Source: Thermomonas sp. (lineage in GTDB: Bacteria > Pseudomonadota > Gammaproteobacteria > Xanthomonadales > Xanthomonadaceae). Taken from it: a stretch of 64,000 nt of DNA. The position numbers were made by a program, and so were the translations under genes. Shown here one piece after another: positions 18,212-27,683 of this stretch (position 1 is its first letter; each line of letters opens with the position of its first letter). Where the stretch lies: assembly GCA_016720345.1 (NCBI GenBank), contig JADKKV010000005.1, forward strand, positions 682,001 to 746,000, written 5' to 3'. Below the pieces are notes generated by a model. That model did not search any database. It worked only from the letters and a program-made list of their open reading frames with translations, and was not told where the DNA came from.

Positions 18212-20008
18212 ATGCACGGCGGCGGTCTCGAACTTGCGTTGGTGTTCCTGCTCGCGGCGGTGGTCGCGGTGCCGGTGTTCAAGCGCTTCGGGCTGGGCGC
18301 GGTGCTTGGCTACCTGGTGGCCGGGGTGCTGCTGGGACCACATGCGCTGCGGGTGATCGCCGATGCGGAACCGGTGCTGGCGGCCAGCGAGATCGGCGTG
18401 GTGATGCTGCTGTTCGTGATCGGCCTGGAACTCTCGCTGCCGCGGCTGACGGTGATGCGCAGGCCGATCTTCGGCGTAGGCGGGCTGCAGGTGCTGCTGT
18501 GCGGCGGGGTGCTGGCGGCGCTGGCGCTGGGCAGCGGGATGGGCTGGAAGACGGCGCTGGTGGTCGGTGCCGGGCTGGCGCTGTCGTCGACCGCGGTCGG
18601 CCTGCAGCTGCTGTCCGAGCGCAAGGAGCTCGGCAGCGAACACGGGCGGCTGGCGTTCGCGATCCTGCTGTTCCAGGACCTCGCGGCGATCCCGCTGCTG
18701 GCGGCGATCCCGCTGCTCGGCAAGGCCGGCGCTGCCGACCTGGGCATGGCCGATGTGGCCAGTGCGCTGCTGGCGATCACCGCGCTGGTGCTGGGCGGGC
18801 GCTACCTGTTGCGCCACCTGTTCCGCATCATCGCGCGCACCGGCATGCCGGAAGTGTTCACCGCCACCGCGTTGCTGGTGGTGCTGGGCAGCGCCTGGCT
18901 GCTGCAACTGGCGGGACTGAGCGCCGGCCTTGGCGCGTTCCTGGCCGGCGTGCTGCTGGCCGAATCCGAATACCGGCACGAACTGGAAGCGCAGATCCGC
19001 CCGTTCGAGGGCCTGCTGCTCGGGCTGTTCTTCATGGCGGTTGGCATGAGCATCGACCTGCAGCGGATCGCCGCCGAGCCGCTGCTGATCGCGGCCGGGG
19101 TGGCACTGCTGCTGGCGGTGAAATTCGCGCTGCTGTTCGCGCTTGGCCTGCGTCCCGGCAGGCTGGACGTGCGCGGCGCGCTGCTGCTGGGCGGGGTGCT
19201 GGCGCTGGGCGGCGAGTTCGCGTTCGTGGTGTTCGGCGAAGCCGCGAAGGCCGGGCTGCTGGACGCCGCCGCGCGTGACCGGCTGGTGGCGATCGTCGGC
19301 CTGTCGATGGCGGCCACCCCGCTGCTGCTGATGCTGATCACGCGCCTGGCGCCGGAACCGCACCCGCACGCGGCGCCCGCCTACGACCGGATCCCGGACG
19401 AACATCCGCAGGTGCTGGTGGCCGGCTTCGGCCGCTTCGGCCAGATCGTGGCGCGCCTGCTGTGGTCGCAGAAGATCCGGTTCGTGGCGATCGATCCGGA
19501 TGTCGCGCAGGTGGACCTGTCGCGCCGCTTCGGCAACCCGATCTATTACGGCGACCCGACCCAGCCGGAACTGCTGCGCGCGGCCGGCGCGGCCGGGGTG
19601 AAGGTGTTCGTGGTGGCGATCGACGGCGTCGAGGCGAGCCTGCGGATGGTGCGGCTGCTGCGCACCCGCTATCCCGACGGACGCGTGTTCGCGCGCGCGC
19701 GCGACCGCCGGCACGCGTGGCAGCTGATGGACCTGGGTGCCCACGTGTTCCGCGAGTTCTTCGGCAGCAGCGTGGAAATGGGACGCGAGGTGCTGGTGGC
19801 GCTGGGGATGTCGCCGGAGCAGGCGGCGGACCGCGCACGCCGCTTCCGCGCCTTCGACGAGAAGCTGCTGGAAGCGCAGCGCCAGCTGCAGGACGACGAG
19901 GACGCGCTGCTGCAGCAGGCGCAGGATGCCGGTCGCGAGCTGTCGGAGCTGTTCGAGGCGGACCGCGGCGAGGGCTCGCTGGGACGCATCGTGGAACGCG
20001 GCGACTGA
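18212..20008 (+). CDS. Kef/CPA2-type monovalent cation:proton antiporter
   Basis: About 598 residues. Residues 1-385 hold about twelve membrane helices of the Na+/H+ exchanger (CPA2) fold, with ALSSTAVGLQLLSERKELGSE and ILLFQDLAAIPLL. Residues about 400-515 form a TrkA-N (RCK) Rossmann domain (VLVAGFGRFGQIVARLL, YYGDPTQPELL). The tail is a charged coiled coil (EKLLEAQRQLQDDEDALLQQ). This is the plan of KefB/KefC, glutathione-gated K+ efflux systems. The ATG at 18212 is preferred because GGAG lies nine bases upstream; an in-frame ATG at 18197 is possible. No kefF or kefG ancillary gene is adjacent. Confidence 0.9.
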   Translation: MHGGGLELALVFLLAAVVAVPVFKRFGLGAVLGYLVAGVLLGPHALRVIADAEPVLAASEIGVVMLLFVIGLELSLPRLTVMRRPIFGVGGLQVLLCGGVLAALALGSGMGWKTALVVGAGLALSSTAVGLQLLSERKELGSEHGRLAFAILLFQDLAAIPLLAAIPLLGKAGAADLGMADVASALLAITALVLGGRYLLRHLFRIIARTGMPEVFTATALLVVLGSAWLLQLAGLSAGLGAFLAGVLLAESEYRHELEAQIRPFEGLLLGLFFMAVGMSIDLQRIAAEPLLIAAGVALLLAVKFALLFALGLRPGRLDVRGALLLGGVLALGGEFAFVVFGEAAKAGLLDAAARDRLVAIVGLSMAATPLLLMLITRLAPEPHPHAAPAYDRIPDEHPQVLVAGFGRFGQIVARLLWSQKIRFVAIDPDVAQVDLSRRFGNPIYYGDPTQPELLRAAGAAGVKVFVVAIDGVEASLRMVRLLRTRYPDGRVFARARDRRHAWQLMDLGAHVFREFFGSSVEMGREVLVALGMSPEQAADRARRFRAFDEKLLEAQRQLQDDEDALLQQAQDAGRELSELFEADRGEGSLGRIVERGD

Positions 20009-20018
20009 GGCGTCGCCG

Positions 20019-20041
20019 TCATCCCGCTTCCGCGGGAATGG
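20019..20041. terminator. imperfect hairpin between convergent genes
   Basis: ATCCCGC-TTCC-GCGGGAAT with short flanking complementarity lies in the 48-bp gap between the antiporter and the ankyrin gene. It is suited to act on both strands. No strong U-tract is present. Confidence 0.45.
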
Positions 20042-20056
20042 CGATCACGAACGCCG

Positions 20057-23000
20057 TTACTCCCGCAGGAACCTCGCCATCGACACCTGCGAGCTTGCGC
20101 CTGACGGCGGCGCGAGTTCGGCGGCGACATCCACGTAGCCGCGCATCACCGCGACCTCGCGCGGGGTGCGGTTGAGGGCATCGCGCTGGTCGGGGTCGGC
20201 GCCTTCGCGCAGCAGCGCCTGGGCGACGCGCAGCAGGCCGTGCAGGGCGGCGAGATGGAGCGGGCCGAAGCCGCGGGTATCACGCGCATCCAGCCGCACC
20301 TCCTCGTCGAACAGGCGCTCAAGCCCGGCCAGCACCACCTCTTCCGCGCACGGCGTGCCGGCTTCGGCGCGCGCGCCCAGCAGCAGCAGCAGCGGGGTGA
20401 GGCCGCCGGCCGCGGCCTGCTGCGGGTCGGCGCCGGCCAGCAGCAGGGTGTCGAGCAGGGCGACCAGGCGCGGGCGTTCGCGCGCGGTGAAGCCGTACAG
20501 GGTGGCGCAGTGCAGCGGACTCAGTCCCTGCGCGTCGGTGGCCTGCAGGTCGGCGCCGGCCTGCAGCAGCCGCGACACCAGTTCCGGCAACCCCAGCGCC
20601 GCCGCCAGCATCAGCACGGTGACATCGCCCGGCAGGCGTTGCTCCAGGCCGGCGCCGGCATCCAGCAGGCAGTCGACGATCTCGACCTGGCGCATGCTCA
20701 CCGCCGCCGACAACGGGGTGGCGCCGGTATGCGCGGCCAGTGCCGGGTTCGCGCCGCGCGCCAGCAACAGGTCGACCAGCGCGCGGTGGCCGCCGCCGGC
20801 CGCGCGCAGCAGTGCGCTGCAGCCCTGGCTGTCGACGGCATCCACCGGCAGGCCGAGGTCGAGCAGGCGGCGCACCGCATCGGTATCGCCAACGATCGCC
20901 GCGGCCGGCACGTCGCTGGCCTGCAGCGGCCGCCGCGGCAGCCGCCAGCCGCGCCAGTCAGCCAGTCGGCAAGGTCGCGGCGGCCGGCGGCAAGGGCAAC
21001 CCCCAGCGGGGTCTGGCCATCGGCGGCACGCCGGTCCGGCGCGGCACCGGCGGCGACCAGCGGCTTGAGGGCGTCCCCGCGACCAAGCGCGGCGGCCACG
21101 TGCAGTGCGCTCATGCCGTGGCTGTCGCGGGCGTCGAGGTCGACCCCATGCGCGATCAGGCGCTGCAGCAACCGGGTCCAGTGCAGGCGCACCGCCAGTG
21201 CCAGCGGCGGATCGCCGGCGGGCGAGGCGCCATAGGGATCGGCGCCACGCTCCAGTAGTTCCAGCGCGAAGCGTTGCGCGTTCGGTACCGGCGCCTGCCC
21301 AAGGCACGCACCGAGCCAGGTCGCGAAGCCGCCGCCACCCGCCGGCGAGCCGCCGGCGGCGAACAGGACCCGCAGGGTGTCGATCCCGTCCGCGCCGCGC
21401 GCCAGCGCCGCCGCCACCGGCGACGGCGCCCCCGGGACCCGCGCCTCGGCCTGCGCGCCGTGGCGCAGCAGCCATTCGACCCGCGCCGGTGCGGCGGCAA
21501 CCTCGGCATAGTTGCGGCGGGCGATCGGCCAGCACGCCATCGTCGTCATCGTCCATCGCGATCGGCAGTTTCCGTTGCGGATCCAGCGCGGCGACCAGCG
21601 CCCAGCGACCGCCGGCGGCGGCCACGTCGACCGCGCTGCGGCCTTCGGCATCCTGCAACTGCGCGTCCACGCCGAGCGCCAGCAGGCGCTTGACCAGCGC
21701 GATCGAGGGTGCGTCCGCGGCCACCGCGAGATGCAGCGCAGTCGCGCCCGCGCCATCGCAGTCGCGCGGGTCGGCATGCGCTTCCAGCAGGGTTTCCAGC
21801 GCCGGCAGGGCGGCGTTGCGGGCACTTTCCAGCAGCGGCGTGCGGCCCTCGCCATCACGCGCGTGGACGTCGGCGCCGGCATCCAGCAGGGCGGCGACGA
21901 TCCCCGAATGGCCGGCGAATGCGGCTTCGTGCAGGGCGCTGCGGCCGCGGCCGTCGCGTGCATCCACCCGCGCCTTGTGCCGCAGCAGCAGCTGCACGCC
22001 GGCGGCATCGTCCTCTTCGGTGCCGGCCGCGGCCAGCAGCACCGGCTGGCCGCCCGTGGGTTCCGGCCTGGCGCCGCGTTCCAGCAGGAAGCGCGCCAGC
22101 CGCCAGTTGCCGGCGCTGCAGGCGATGCCGAGCGGCGATACCCCTTCGCCGTTCAGCGCATCCACGTCGGCGCCGGCGTCGCGCAGCAAGGCCGCCACGC
22201 CGGGATCGGAGCTGCGCGCGGCGTGGTGCAGCGGGGTATTGCCATCGGCGTCGGTGGCGCGCGGGTCGGCGCCATTGGTGAGCAGGGTCATCACCGCTTC
22301 CGGCCGGCCGTGCCAGCTGTCGCGGGTGGCGGCGAGCAGTGGCGTGGTCGCGGCCTGCGCGGCGTTGAGGTCCACCCCGCGGGCGATCAGCGCACGCAGC
22401 AGGCGCAGGTCGGGCAGCACCGCCGCCAGCACCGGCAGCCCACGGCGGTCGCGGTCGCCGGCGGGTGGCGGGGCCTGCGCATCGGCGCCTGCTTCGAGCA
22501 GCTGCAGCGCGCGTTCGACCCGTCCCGCCCGCGCCACCGCATACAGTTCGCGGGTCCGTGCCTCGACATCGACCACCGCCCCGGCCGCCACCGGCGGCGG
22601 CGGTTCGTGCGCGGGGGTGGCGGCCTCCGCTTCGGCTTCGGCCTCCTCCATCTCCACCACCGGCAGCCCGTGCACCAGCAGCCGCGACGGCGCCGACTGC
22701 AGCAGCGCGTGCGCCAGCGGCAGCAACGCGGCATAGGCGCCGGTGGCGACGGTGCGGGCGAAACCCGCCAGCAGGCCGGGCCAGGCCAGGGCGATCCCCC
22801 CACCCAGCAGCAGCAGCGCCGGTACCGCGACCTGCAACCCGCTCCAGGCTCCGCGTTCGTGCGCTGCCTGCGCGGCGAAGCGCGCGCGGATGCCGCCGCC
22901 TTCGCGTTCAAGCCCATGCCACAGCGGCCAGTGCCGCCACAGCAGCAGCAATGCCACCGCACTGGCGGCGCTCATCACCAGCGTCGGCAGCAGTCCCGGC

Positions 23001-23266
23001 GAGGCCCGCAACGCCTGCAGCGGCCATGCCGCGAGCAGGACCGCGAAGATGAAGCCCGCGGCCCACAGCAGCGCCAGCGCGAGTGCATCGCGGCCGCCGC
23101 GCGCGCTGCCGCGGGTCCCGCGCAGCAGGGCGATACCGAGCGCGGCCGGCACCTGCGCCAGCCAGGCCAGTGCACCGGCGGTGCCGACATCGAACCAGCA
23201 GGCAGCGGCCAGCAGCATCGACAGCACGACCAGCGCGAACCCCGGGCCGCGGCGTGGCTCAGGCAT
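20057..23266 (-). CDS. large ankyrin-repeat membrane protein (two frame shifts)
   Basis: About 1,070 residues. The N-terminal 230 residues hold four or five hydrophobic segments (ALVVLSMLLAAACW; ALALALLWAAGFIFAVLLAAW), followed by a Glu/Ala linker. The remainder is a long run of ankyrin repeats (DADGNTPLHHAARSSD, DGRGRSALHEAAFAGHSG, DAQGLSPLHCATLYG), a fold for protein-protein contact. Between about 21515 and 20965 the ankyrin sequence continues in another frame (GADPYGASPAGDPPLALAV, DSHGMSALHVAAALG). Two opposite indels therefore flank that part; I judge them sequence errors. The start overlaps the end of the YcgL gene by 8 bp. Function is unknown. Confidence 0.75.
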   Translation of the reverse strand: MPEPRRGPGFALVVLSMLLAAACWFDVGTAGALAWLAQVPAALGIALLRGTRGSARGGRDALALALLWAAGFIFAVLLAAWPLQALRASPGLLPTLVMSAASAVALLLLWRHWPLWHGLEREGGGIRARFAAQAAHERGAWSGLQVAVPALLLLGGGIALAWPGLLAGFARTVATGAYAALLPLAHALLQSAPSRLLVHGLPVVEMEEAEAEAEAATPAHEPPPPVAAGAVVDVEARTRELYAVARAGRVERALQLLEAGADAQAPPPAGDRDRRGLPVLAAVLPDLRLLRALIARGVDLNAAQAATTPLLAATRDSWHGRPEAVMTLLTNGADPRATDADGNTPLHHAARSSDPGVAALLRDAGADVDALNGEGVSPLGIACSAGNWRLARFLLERGARPEPTGGQPVLLAAAGTEEDDAAGVQLLLRHKARVDARDGRGRSALHEAAFAGHSGIVAALLDAGADVHARDGEGRTPLLESARNAALPALETLLEAHADPRDCDGAGATALHLAVAADAPSIALVKRLLALGVDAQLQDAEGRSAVDVAAAGGRWALVAALDPQRKLPIAMDDDDDGVLADRPPQLCRGCRRTGAGRMAAAPRRAGRGAGPGGAVAGGGGAGARRGRDRHPAGPVRRRRLAGGWRRLRDLARCVPWAGAGTERATLRAGTTGAWRRSLWRLARRRSAAGTGGAPALDPVAAAPDRAWGRPRRPRQPRHERTARGRRAWSRGRPQAAGRRRCRAGPACRRWPDPAGGCPCRRPPRPCRLADWRGWRLPRRPLQASDVPAAAIVGDTDAVRRLLDLGLPVDAVDSQGCSALLRAAGGGHRALVDLLLARGANPALAAHTGATPLSAAVSMRQVEIVDCLLDAGAGLEQRLPGDVTVLMLAAALGLPELVSRLLQAGADLQATDAQGLSPLHCATLYGFTARERPRLVALLDTLLLAGADPQQAAAGGLTPLLLLLGARAEAGTPCAEEVVLAGLERLFDEEVRLDARDTRGFGPLHLAALHGLLRVAQALLREGADPDQRDALNRTPREVAVMRGYVDVAAELAPPSGASSQVSMARFLRE

Positions 23267-23528
23267 CGGTGCCCCAGTCCTCGGTCATCGGATCCAGCAT
23301 GGTCGGCGGGAACTGCAGGTGGAAGCCGCGGCCGGCAAGGTTGGCGCGGACCACGTCGGGATTTTCGCGCGCCAGCGTGCGTCCCGGCGCCAGGTCCACG
23401 TCCAGCACGAACTGCAGCGCACCCAGTTGCGTGCGCAGCGGCTCCGGCAGGCGGGCGAAATCGTCGCGTGCCGCCAGGTAGACGTAGGTGTCGGCCTTTT
23501 TCAGGCTCTTGTAGACGAAAGCAAGCAT
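23259..23528 (-). CDS. YcgL domain-containing protein
   Basis: 89 residues, starting MLAFVYKSLKKADTYVYLAARDDF at ATG 23528. The YcgL (DUF709) family signature is visible: an N-terminal yKS-K-dTY-Yl-rDdF block and a C-terminal block ending FHLQFPPTMLDPMTEDW. It is small, cytoplasmic and of unknown function. Its stop overlaps the ankyrin gene start (ATGCCTGA), so the two are translationally coupled. Confidence 0.9.
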   Translation of the reverse strand: MLAFVYKSLKKADTYVYLAARDDFARLPEPLRTQLGALQFVLDVDLAPGRTLARENPDVVRANLAGRGFHLQFPPTMLDPMTEDWGTDA

Positions 23529-23660
23529 CGCGCATCCCGCGAAAGACCGCCTGATTGTGCGGGAAAGCGCGGTGCGACGGAACCGCCAGCGCGACCTTCG
23601 GCACAAGCGCCGGCGCGCGCGGCTGCTACCCTGCGGCCGACCTCGATCCCGGACCGCACG

Positions 23661-26021
23661 ATGCGCCTCGCCCCGCTTGCCGCCGCCCTGTTGCTCACTT
23701 CCCTGTCCGCAACGGCCGCCGAGCCGCTGCGCCTGGCCGAGGCGATGGCCGATCCGGACTGGATCGGCCCGCCGGTGGAAGACGCGTGGTGGCGCTGGGA
23801 CGGCAAGGCCGCGCAGTACATCCTGAAGCGCAAGGGCACGCGGATCGGCGACACCTGGCAGGTCGGCATCGACGGCGGCGCGCCGGCCATGCTCGAAGGC
23901 AGTGCGCGCGCCGACCTCGACGCGGCCAGCGCACTCCTGGACACCAGCGGCAGCCGCAGCGCGTTCGTCCGCAACGGCGACGTGTTCGTGCGCGACCTGC
24001 GCAGCGGCGCGCTGACCCAGCTGACCCGCAGCAACGAACCTGAAGCGCGCCTGTTGTGGAGCCGCGACGGTGCGCTGGCCTGGCGCGGCGCGGACGCGTG
24101 GTACCGCTGGGACGGCCGCGCCACCGTGCAGGCGGCGCAGGCGAAGGCGGAGGACGCACCGGGCACGCCGCCCAAACCGGACGACCTGCGCGACCGCCAG
24201 CTGCGCCTGATCGAAACCCTGAAGAACGACCGCGCCCTGCGCGAGGCCGCGCGCGAGCAGGGCGAGGCCTGGCGCAAGGCCGACCCGACCCGCGCAGCCG
24301 CGCCGGTGTACCTGGGCGCGGGCGTGGACATCGTCGATTCCGCGCTGTCGCCGGACGGTCGCTGGCTGCTGGTCGCCACCACCGAGAAGGGCGCCGCCAC
24401 CGGCACCGCCGGCAAGATGCCGATGTACGTCACCGAATCCGGCTACGAGGAATTCGAGGACGTGCGCACCCGGGTCGGCCGCGCCGATCCGCTGCCGCAG
24501 AAGCTGTGGCTGGCCGAGGTTGCAACCGGCAAGGTCAGCGAACTCAAGTTCGACGCCCTGCCCGGCATCGCCAGCGATCCGCTGGCGGCGCTGCGCAAGG
24601 CCGCCGGCAAGGAGGCGCTGAAGGGCAACCGCGCGGTGCAGGTCGCCACCAGCGGCGACAACGGCGATGCGCCGGCCCTGCTGTGGAGCAACGACAGCCG
24701 CAACGCAGCGGTGATGGTGCGTGCGATCGACAACAAGGATCGCTGGATCGCCACCGTCGACCTTGCCGCCGCGAAACTGCAGCCGCGCCACCGGCTCACC
24801 GACCCGGCGTGGATCAACTGGGGCTTCAACGACTTCGGCTGGCTGGCCGACGGCAGCACGCTCTGGTACCTCAGCGAGGAAAGCGGCTACTCGCACCTGT
24901 ACACCCTCAATGGCGGAAGCAGGGCGCAGCTCACCGACGGCAAGTGGGAAGCCTCGTCGGTGGTGCCGGCGCGCGATGGCAGCAGCTTCTGGTTCCTGTG
25001 CAACCGTTCGCGGCCGGGCGATTACGAAGTGTGCAACGTGCCGGCGCGCGGTGGCGCGGTGCGCGAAGTCACCGCGCTGGATGGCGTCGAGAGCTTCCGC
25101 CTGTCGCCCGACGGCGCCAGGCTGCTGGTGCGCAATTCCTCTGCCTACATGCCGCCGCAGGCCTACGTGGTCGATGCGGCGGGCGGCCAGGCGAAGCAGT
25201 TGACCGATACCCGCACACCGGAATTCAAGGCGCGCGAATGGCTCCAGCCGCAGATCGTGCAGGTGCCTTCGAAGCATGGTGCCGGCACCATCTGGGGCAA
25301 GTACTACGGTCCGGCGACGATGGAGCCCGGCCGCAAGTATCCGGTCGTGATGTTCGTGCATGGCGCCGGCTACCTGCAGAACGTGTCGGCGCGCTACCCG
25401 AACTACTACCGCGAGCAGATGTTCCACAACCTGCTGGTGCAGCAGGGCTACATCGTGCTGGACCTCGACTACCGCGCCTCCGAAGGCTACGGCCGCGACT
25501 GGCGCACCGCGATCTATCGCTGGATGGGCAAGCCGGAGCTGGAGGATTACCTGGACGGCCTCGACTGGCTGGTCGAGAACAAGCAGGGCGACCGCGAGCG
25601 CGCCGGCATCTACGGCGGCAGCTACGGCGGCTTCATGGCCTTCGTCGCGCTGTTCAAGCAGCCCGGCGTGTTCAAGGCCGGTGCCGCGTTGCGCCCGGTC
25701 AGCGACTGGTCGCAGTACAACCACGAGTACACCAGCAACATCCTCAACACGCCGGAACTCGACCCCGAGGCCTACAAGCGCTCGAGCCCGTTGGAATACG
25801 CTGAAGGCCTGCAGGACTCGCTGCTGATCGCGCACGGGATGATCGACGACAACGTGTTCTACAAGGATTCGGTGATGCTGGCGCAGAAGCTGATCGAGCT
25901 GCGCAAGGACAAGTGGGAGCTGGCGTCGTACCCGCTGGAACGGCACGGGTTCACCCATCCGGATGCGTGGTACGACGAATACCGGCGCATCCACGAGCTG
26001 TTCGAGCGCACCCTGAAGTAA
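23661..26021 (+). CDS. S9-family prolyl oligopeptidase-type peptidase, secreted
   Basis: 786 residues from ATG 23661 with a signal peptide (MRLAPLAAALLLTSLSATAAE). An N-terminal beta-propeller (repeats such as VDSALSPDGRWLLVATT, SFRLSPDGARLLVRN) precedes an alpha/beta hydrolase domain. The nucleophile Ser is in GIYGGSYGGFM (about 650), with Asp in MIDDNVF (about 728) and His in ERHGFTHPDAW (about 762). This is the dipeptidyl-peptidase IV-like S9B/S9C plan, cleaving peptides in the periplasm. The next gene starts 9 bp downstream, so cotranscription is likely. Confidence 0.92.
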   Translation: MRLAPLAAALLLTSLSATAAEPLRLAEAMADPDWIGPPVEDAWWRWDGKAAQYILKRKGTRIGDTWQVGIDGGAPAMLEGSARADLDAASALLDTSGSRSAFVRNGDVFVRDLRSGALTQLTRSNEPEARLLWSRDGALAWRGADAWYRWDGRATVQAAQAKAEDAPGTPPKPDDLRDRQLRLIETLKNDRALREAAREQGEAWRKADPTRAAAPVYLGAGVDIVDSALSPDGRWLLVATTEKGAATGTAGKMPMYVTESGYEEFEDVRTRVGRADPLPQKLWLAEVATGKVSELKFDALPGIASDPLAALRKAAGKEALKGNRAVQVATSGDNGDAPALLWSNDSRNAAVMVRAIDNKDRWIATVDLAAAKLQPRHRLTDPAWINWGFNDFGWLADGSTLWYLSEESGYSHLYTLNGGSRAQLTDGKWEASSVVPARDGSSFWFLCNRSRPGDYEVCNVPARGGAVREVTALDGVESFRLSPDGARLLVRNSSAYMPPQAYVVDAAGGQAKQLTDTRTPEFKAREWLQPQIVQVPSKHGAGTIWGKYYGPATMEPGRKYPVVMFVHGAGYLQNVSARYPNYYREQMFHNLLVQQGYIVLDLDYRASEGYGRDWRTAIYRWMGKPELEDYLDGLDWLVENKQGDRERAGIYGGSYGGFMAFVALFKQPGVFKAGAALRPVSDWSQYNHEYTSNILNTPELDPEAYKRSSPLEYAEGLQDSLLIAHGMIDDNVFYKDSVMLAQKLIELRKDKWELASYPLERHGFTHPDAWYDEYRRIHELFERTLK

Positions 26022-26030
26022 GCCACGCCC

Positions 26031-27674
26031 ATGCTTCGCATCACCGAACTGAAGTTGCCGCTGGACCACGACGAGGCTGCATTGCCCGCGGCGATCGTCG
26101 CGCGGCTTGGCATCAAGCCCGACGAGCTGACCGCCTACAGCGTCGCCAAGCGCAGCTACGACGCGCGCAAGCGCGGCGCGATCGTGCTGATCTACTCGGT
26201 GGACGTGGACACCCCGCGCGAGGCGGAACTGCTGGCGCGCCTGCAACAGGAGCCCGGCAGGTCCGGCAGCAAGGTCATCCCGACCCCGGACACCACGTAC
26301 AAGTTCGTCGCGCAGGCACCGGCGCACCTGCCGCTGCGCCCGCTGGTGGTCGGCATGGGGCCCTGCGGCCTGTTCGCCGGATTGGTGCTGGCGCAGATGG
26401 GCTTCAAGCCGATCATCCTGGAACGCGGCAAGGCGGTGCGCGAACGCACGGTCGACACCTTCGGCCTGTGGCGGAAGAAGGTGCTGGATCCGGAATCCAA
26501 CGTGCAGTTCGGCGAGGGCGGCGCCGGCACGTTCTCCGACGGCAAGCTGTACAGCCAGATCAGCGACAAGCTGCACCACGGCCGCAAGGTGCTGGCCGAG
26601 TTCGTGGCCGCCGGTGCGCCGGAGGAAATCCTCTACGTCAGCAAGCCGCACATCGGCACGTTCCGGCTGGTGTCGATGGTGGAACGCATGCGCGCGACCA
26701 TCGAATCGCTGGGCGGCGAGATCCGTTTCGGCAGCCGCGTCGATGACATCCACGTGGAAACCGGTGCGGACGGCGTGCGCCATCTGCGCGGGGTCACCCT
26801 TGCGAATGGCGAACAGTTGCGCGCCGACCACGTGGTGCTCGCGCTCGGCCACAGCGCGCGCGACACCTTCGCGATGCTGCATGCGCGCGGCGTGTTCCTC
26901 GAAGCCAAGCCGTTCTCGGTGGGCTTCCGCATCGAGCATCCGCAATCGCTGATCGACCAGGCCCGCTTCGGCCCGCAGGCCGGCCATGAACTGCTCGGCG
27001 CGGCCGACTACAAGCTGGTGCACCACGCCAGCAACGGGCGCTCGGTGTACAGCTTCTGCATGTGCCCGGGCGGCACCGTGGTCGCCGCCGCCAGCGAACC
27101 CGGCCGCGTGGTCACCAACGGCATGAGCCAGTACTCGCGCAACGAGCGCAATGCCAATGCCGGCATCGTGGTCGGGATCACGCCGGAGGATTACACGCCC
27201 CATGGCGAGGGTCCGCTGGCCGGCATCGCCCTGCAACGGCATTGGGAATCGCAGGCCTACGCACTCGGCGGCGGCGATTACCTGGCGCCGGCGCAACGGG
27301 TCGGCGACTTCATCCGCAACCGCCCCTCGACGCGGTTCGGTGCGGTGCTGCCGTCGTACACGCCGGGCGTGACATTGGGTTCACTGGACGAAGCGCTGCC
27401 GCGCTACGCCATCGACGCCATCCGCGAGGCGCTGCCCGCGTTCGAGCGGCAGATCCGGGGCTTCGCGATGGAGGACGCGCTGCTGACCGGCGTGGAGACA
27501 CGCACTTCGTCACCGCTGCGCATCACCCGCGGCGAGGACGGTCACAGCCGCAACACCCGCGGCCTGTTCCCGGCCGGCGAAGGCGCGGGTTACGCGGGCG
27601 GCATCCTGTCGGCCGGCGTGGATGGCATCAAGACCGCCGAAGCAGTGGCGCGCAGCATCCTCGCGGGTGCGTGA
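26031..27674 (+). CDS. FAD-dependent dehydrogenase (COG2509 type)
   Basis: 547 residues. A small N-terminal domain (1-95) is followed by an FAD-binding Rossmann motif (VVGMGPCGLFAGLVLAQMGFKPIILERG, about 108-135), then FGEGGAGTFSDGKLYSQ. A second half contains GLFPAGEGAGYAGGILSAGVDGIKTAE, which binds FAD near the C-terminus. This plan matches the widespread uncharacterised COG2509 dehydrogenases. The substrate is unknown. It follows the S9 peptidase by 9 bp and converges with the thiolase. Confidence 0.88.
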   Translation: MLRITELKLPLDHDEAALPAAIVARLGIKPDELTAYSVAKRSYDARKRGAIVLIYSVDVDTPREAELLARLQQEPGRSGSKVIPTPDTTYKFVAQAPAHLPLRPLVVGMGPCGLFAGLVLAQMGFKPIILERGKAVRERTVDTFGLWRKKVLDPESNVQFGEGGAGTFSDGKLYSQISDKLHHGRKVLAEFVAAGAPEEILYVSKPHIGTFRLVSMVERMRATIESLGGEIRFGSRVDDIHVETGADGVRHLRGVTLANGEQLRADHVVLALGHSARDTFAMLHARGVFLEAKPFSVGFRIEHPQSLIDQARFGPQAGHELLGAADYKLVHHASNGRSVYSFCMCPGGTVVAAASEPGRVVTNGMSQYSRNERNANAGIVVGITPEDYTPHGEGPLAGIALQRHWESQAYALGGGDYLAPAQRVGDFIRNRPSTRFGAVLPSYTPGVTLGSLDEALPRYAIDAIREALPAFERQIRGFAMEDALLTGVETRTSSPLRITRGEDGHSRNTRGLFPAGEGAGYAGGILSAGVDGIKTAEAVARSILAGA

Positions 27675-27683
27675 GGCCTGCGC

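Noticed and set aside
20940..21545. A separate small gene within the ankyrin protein locus
   Set aside because: The alternative-frame segment encodes ankyrin repeats continuous with both flanks, so it is part of one gene bounded by two indels.
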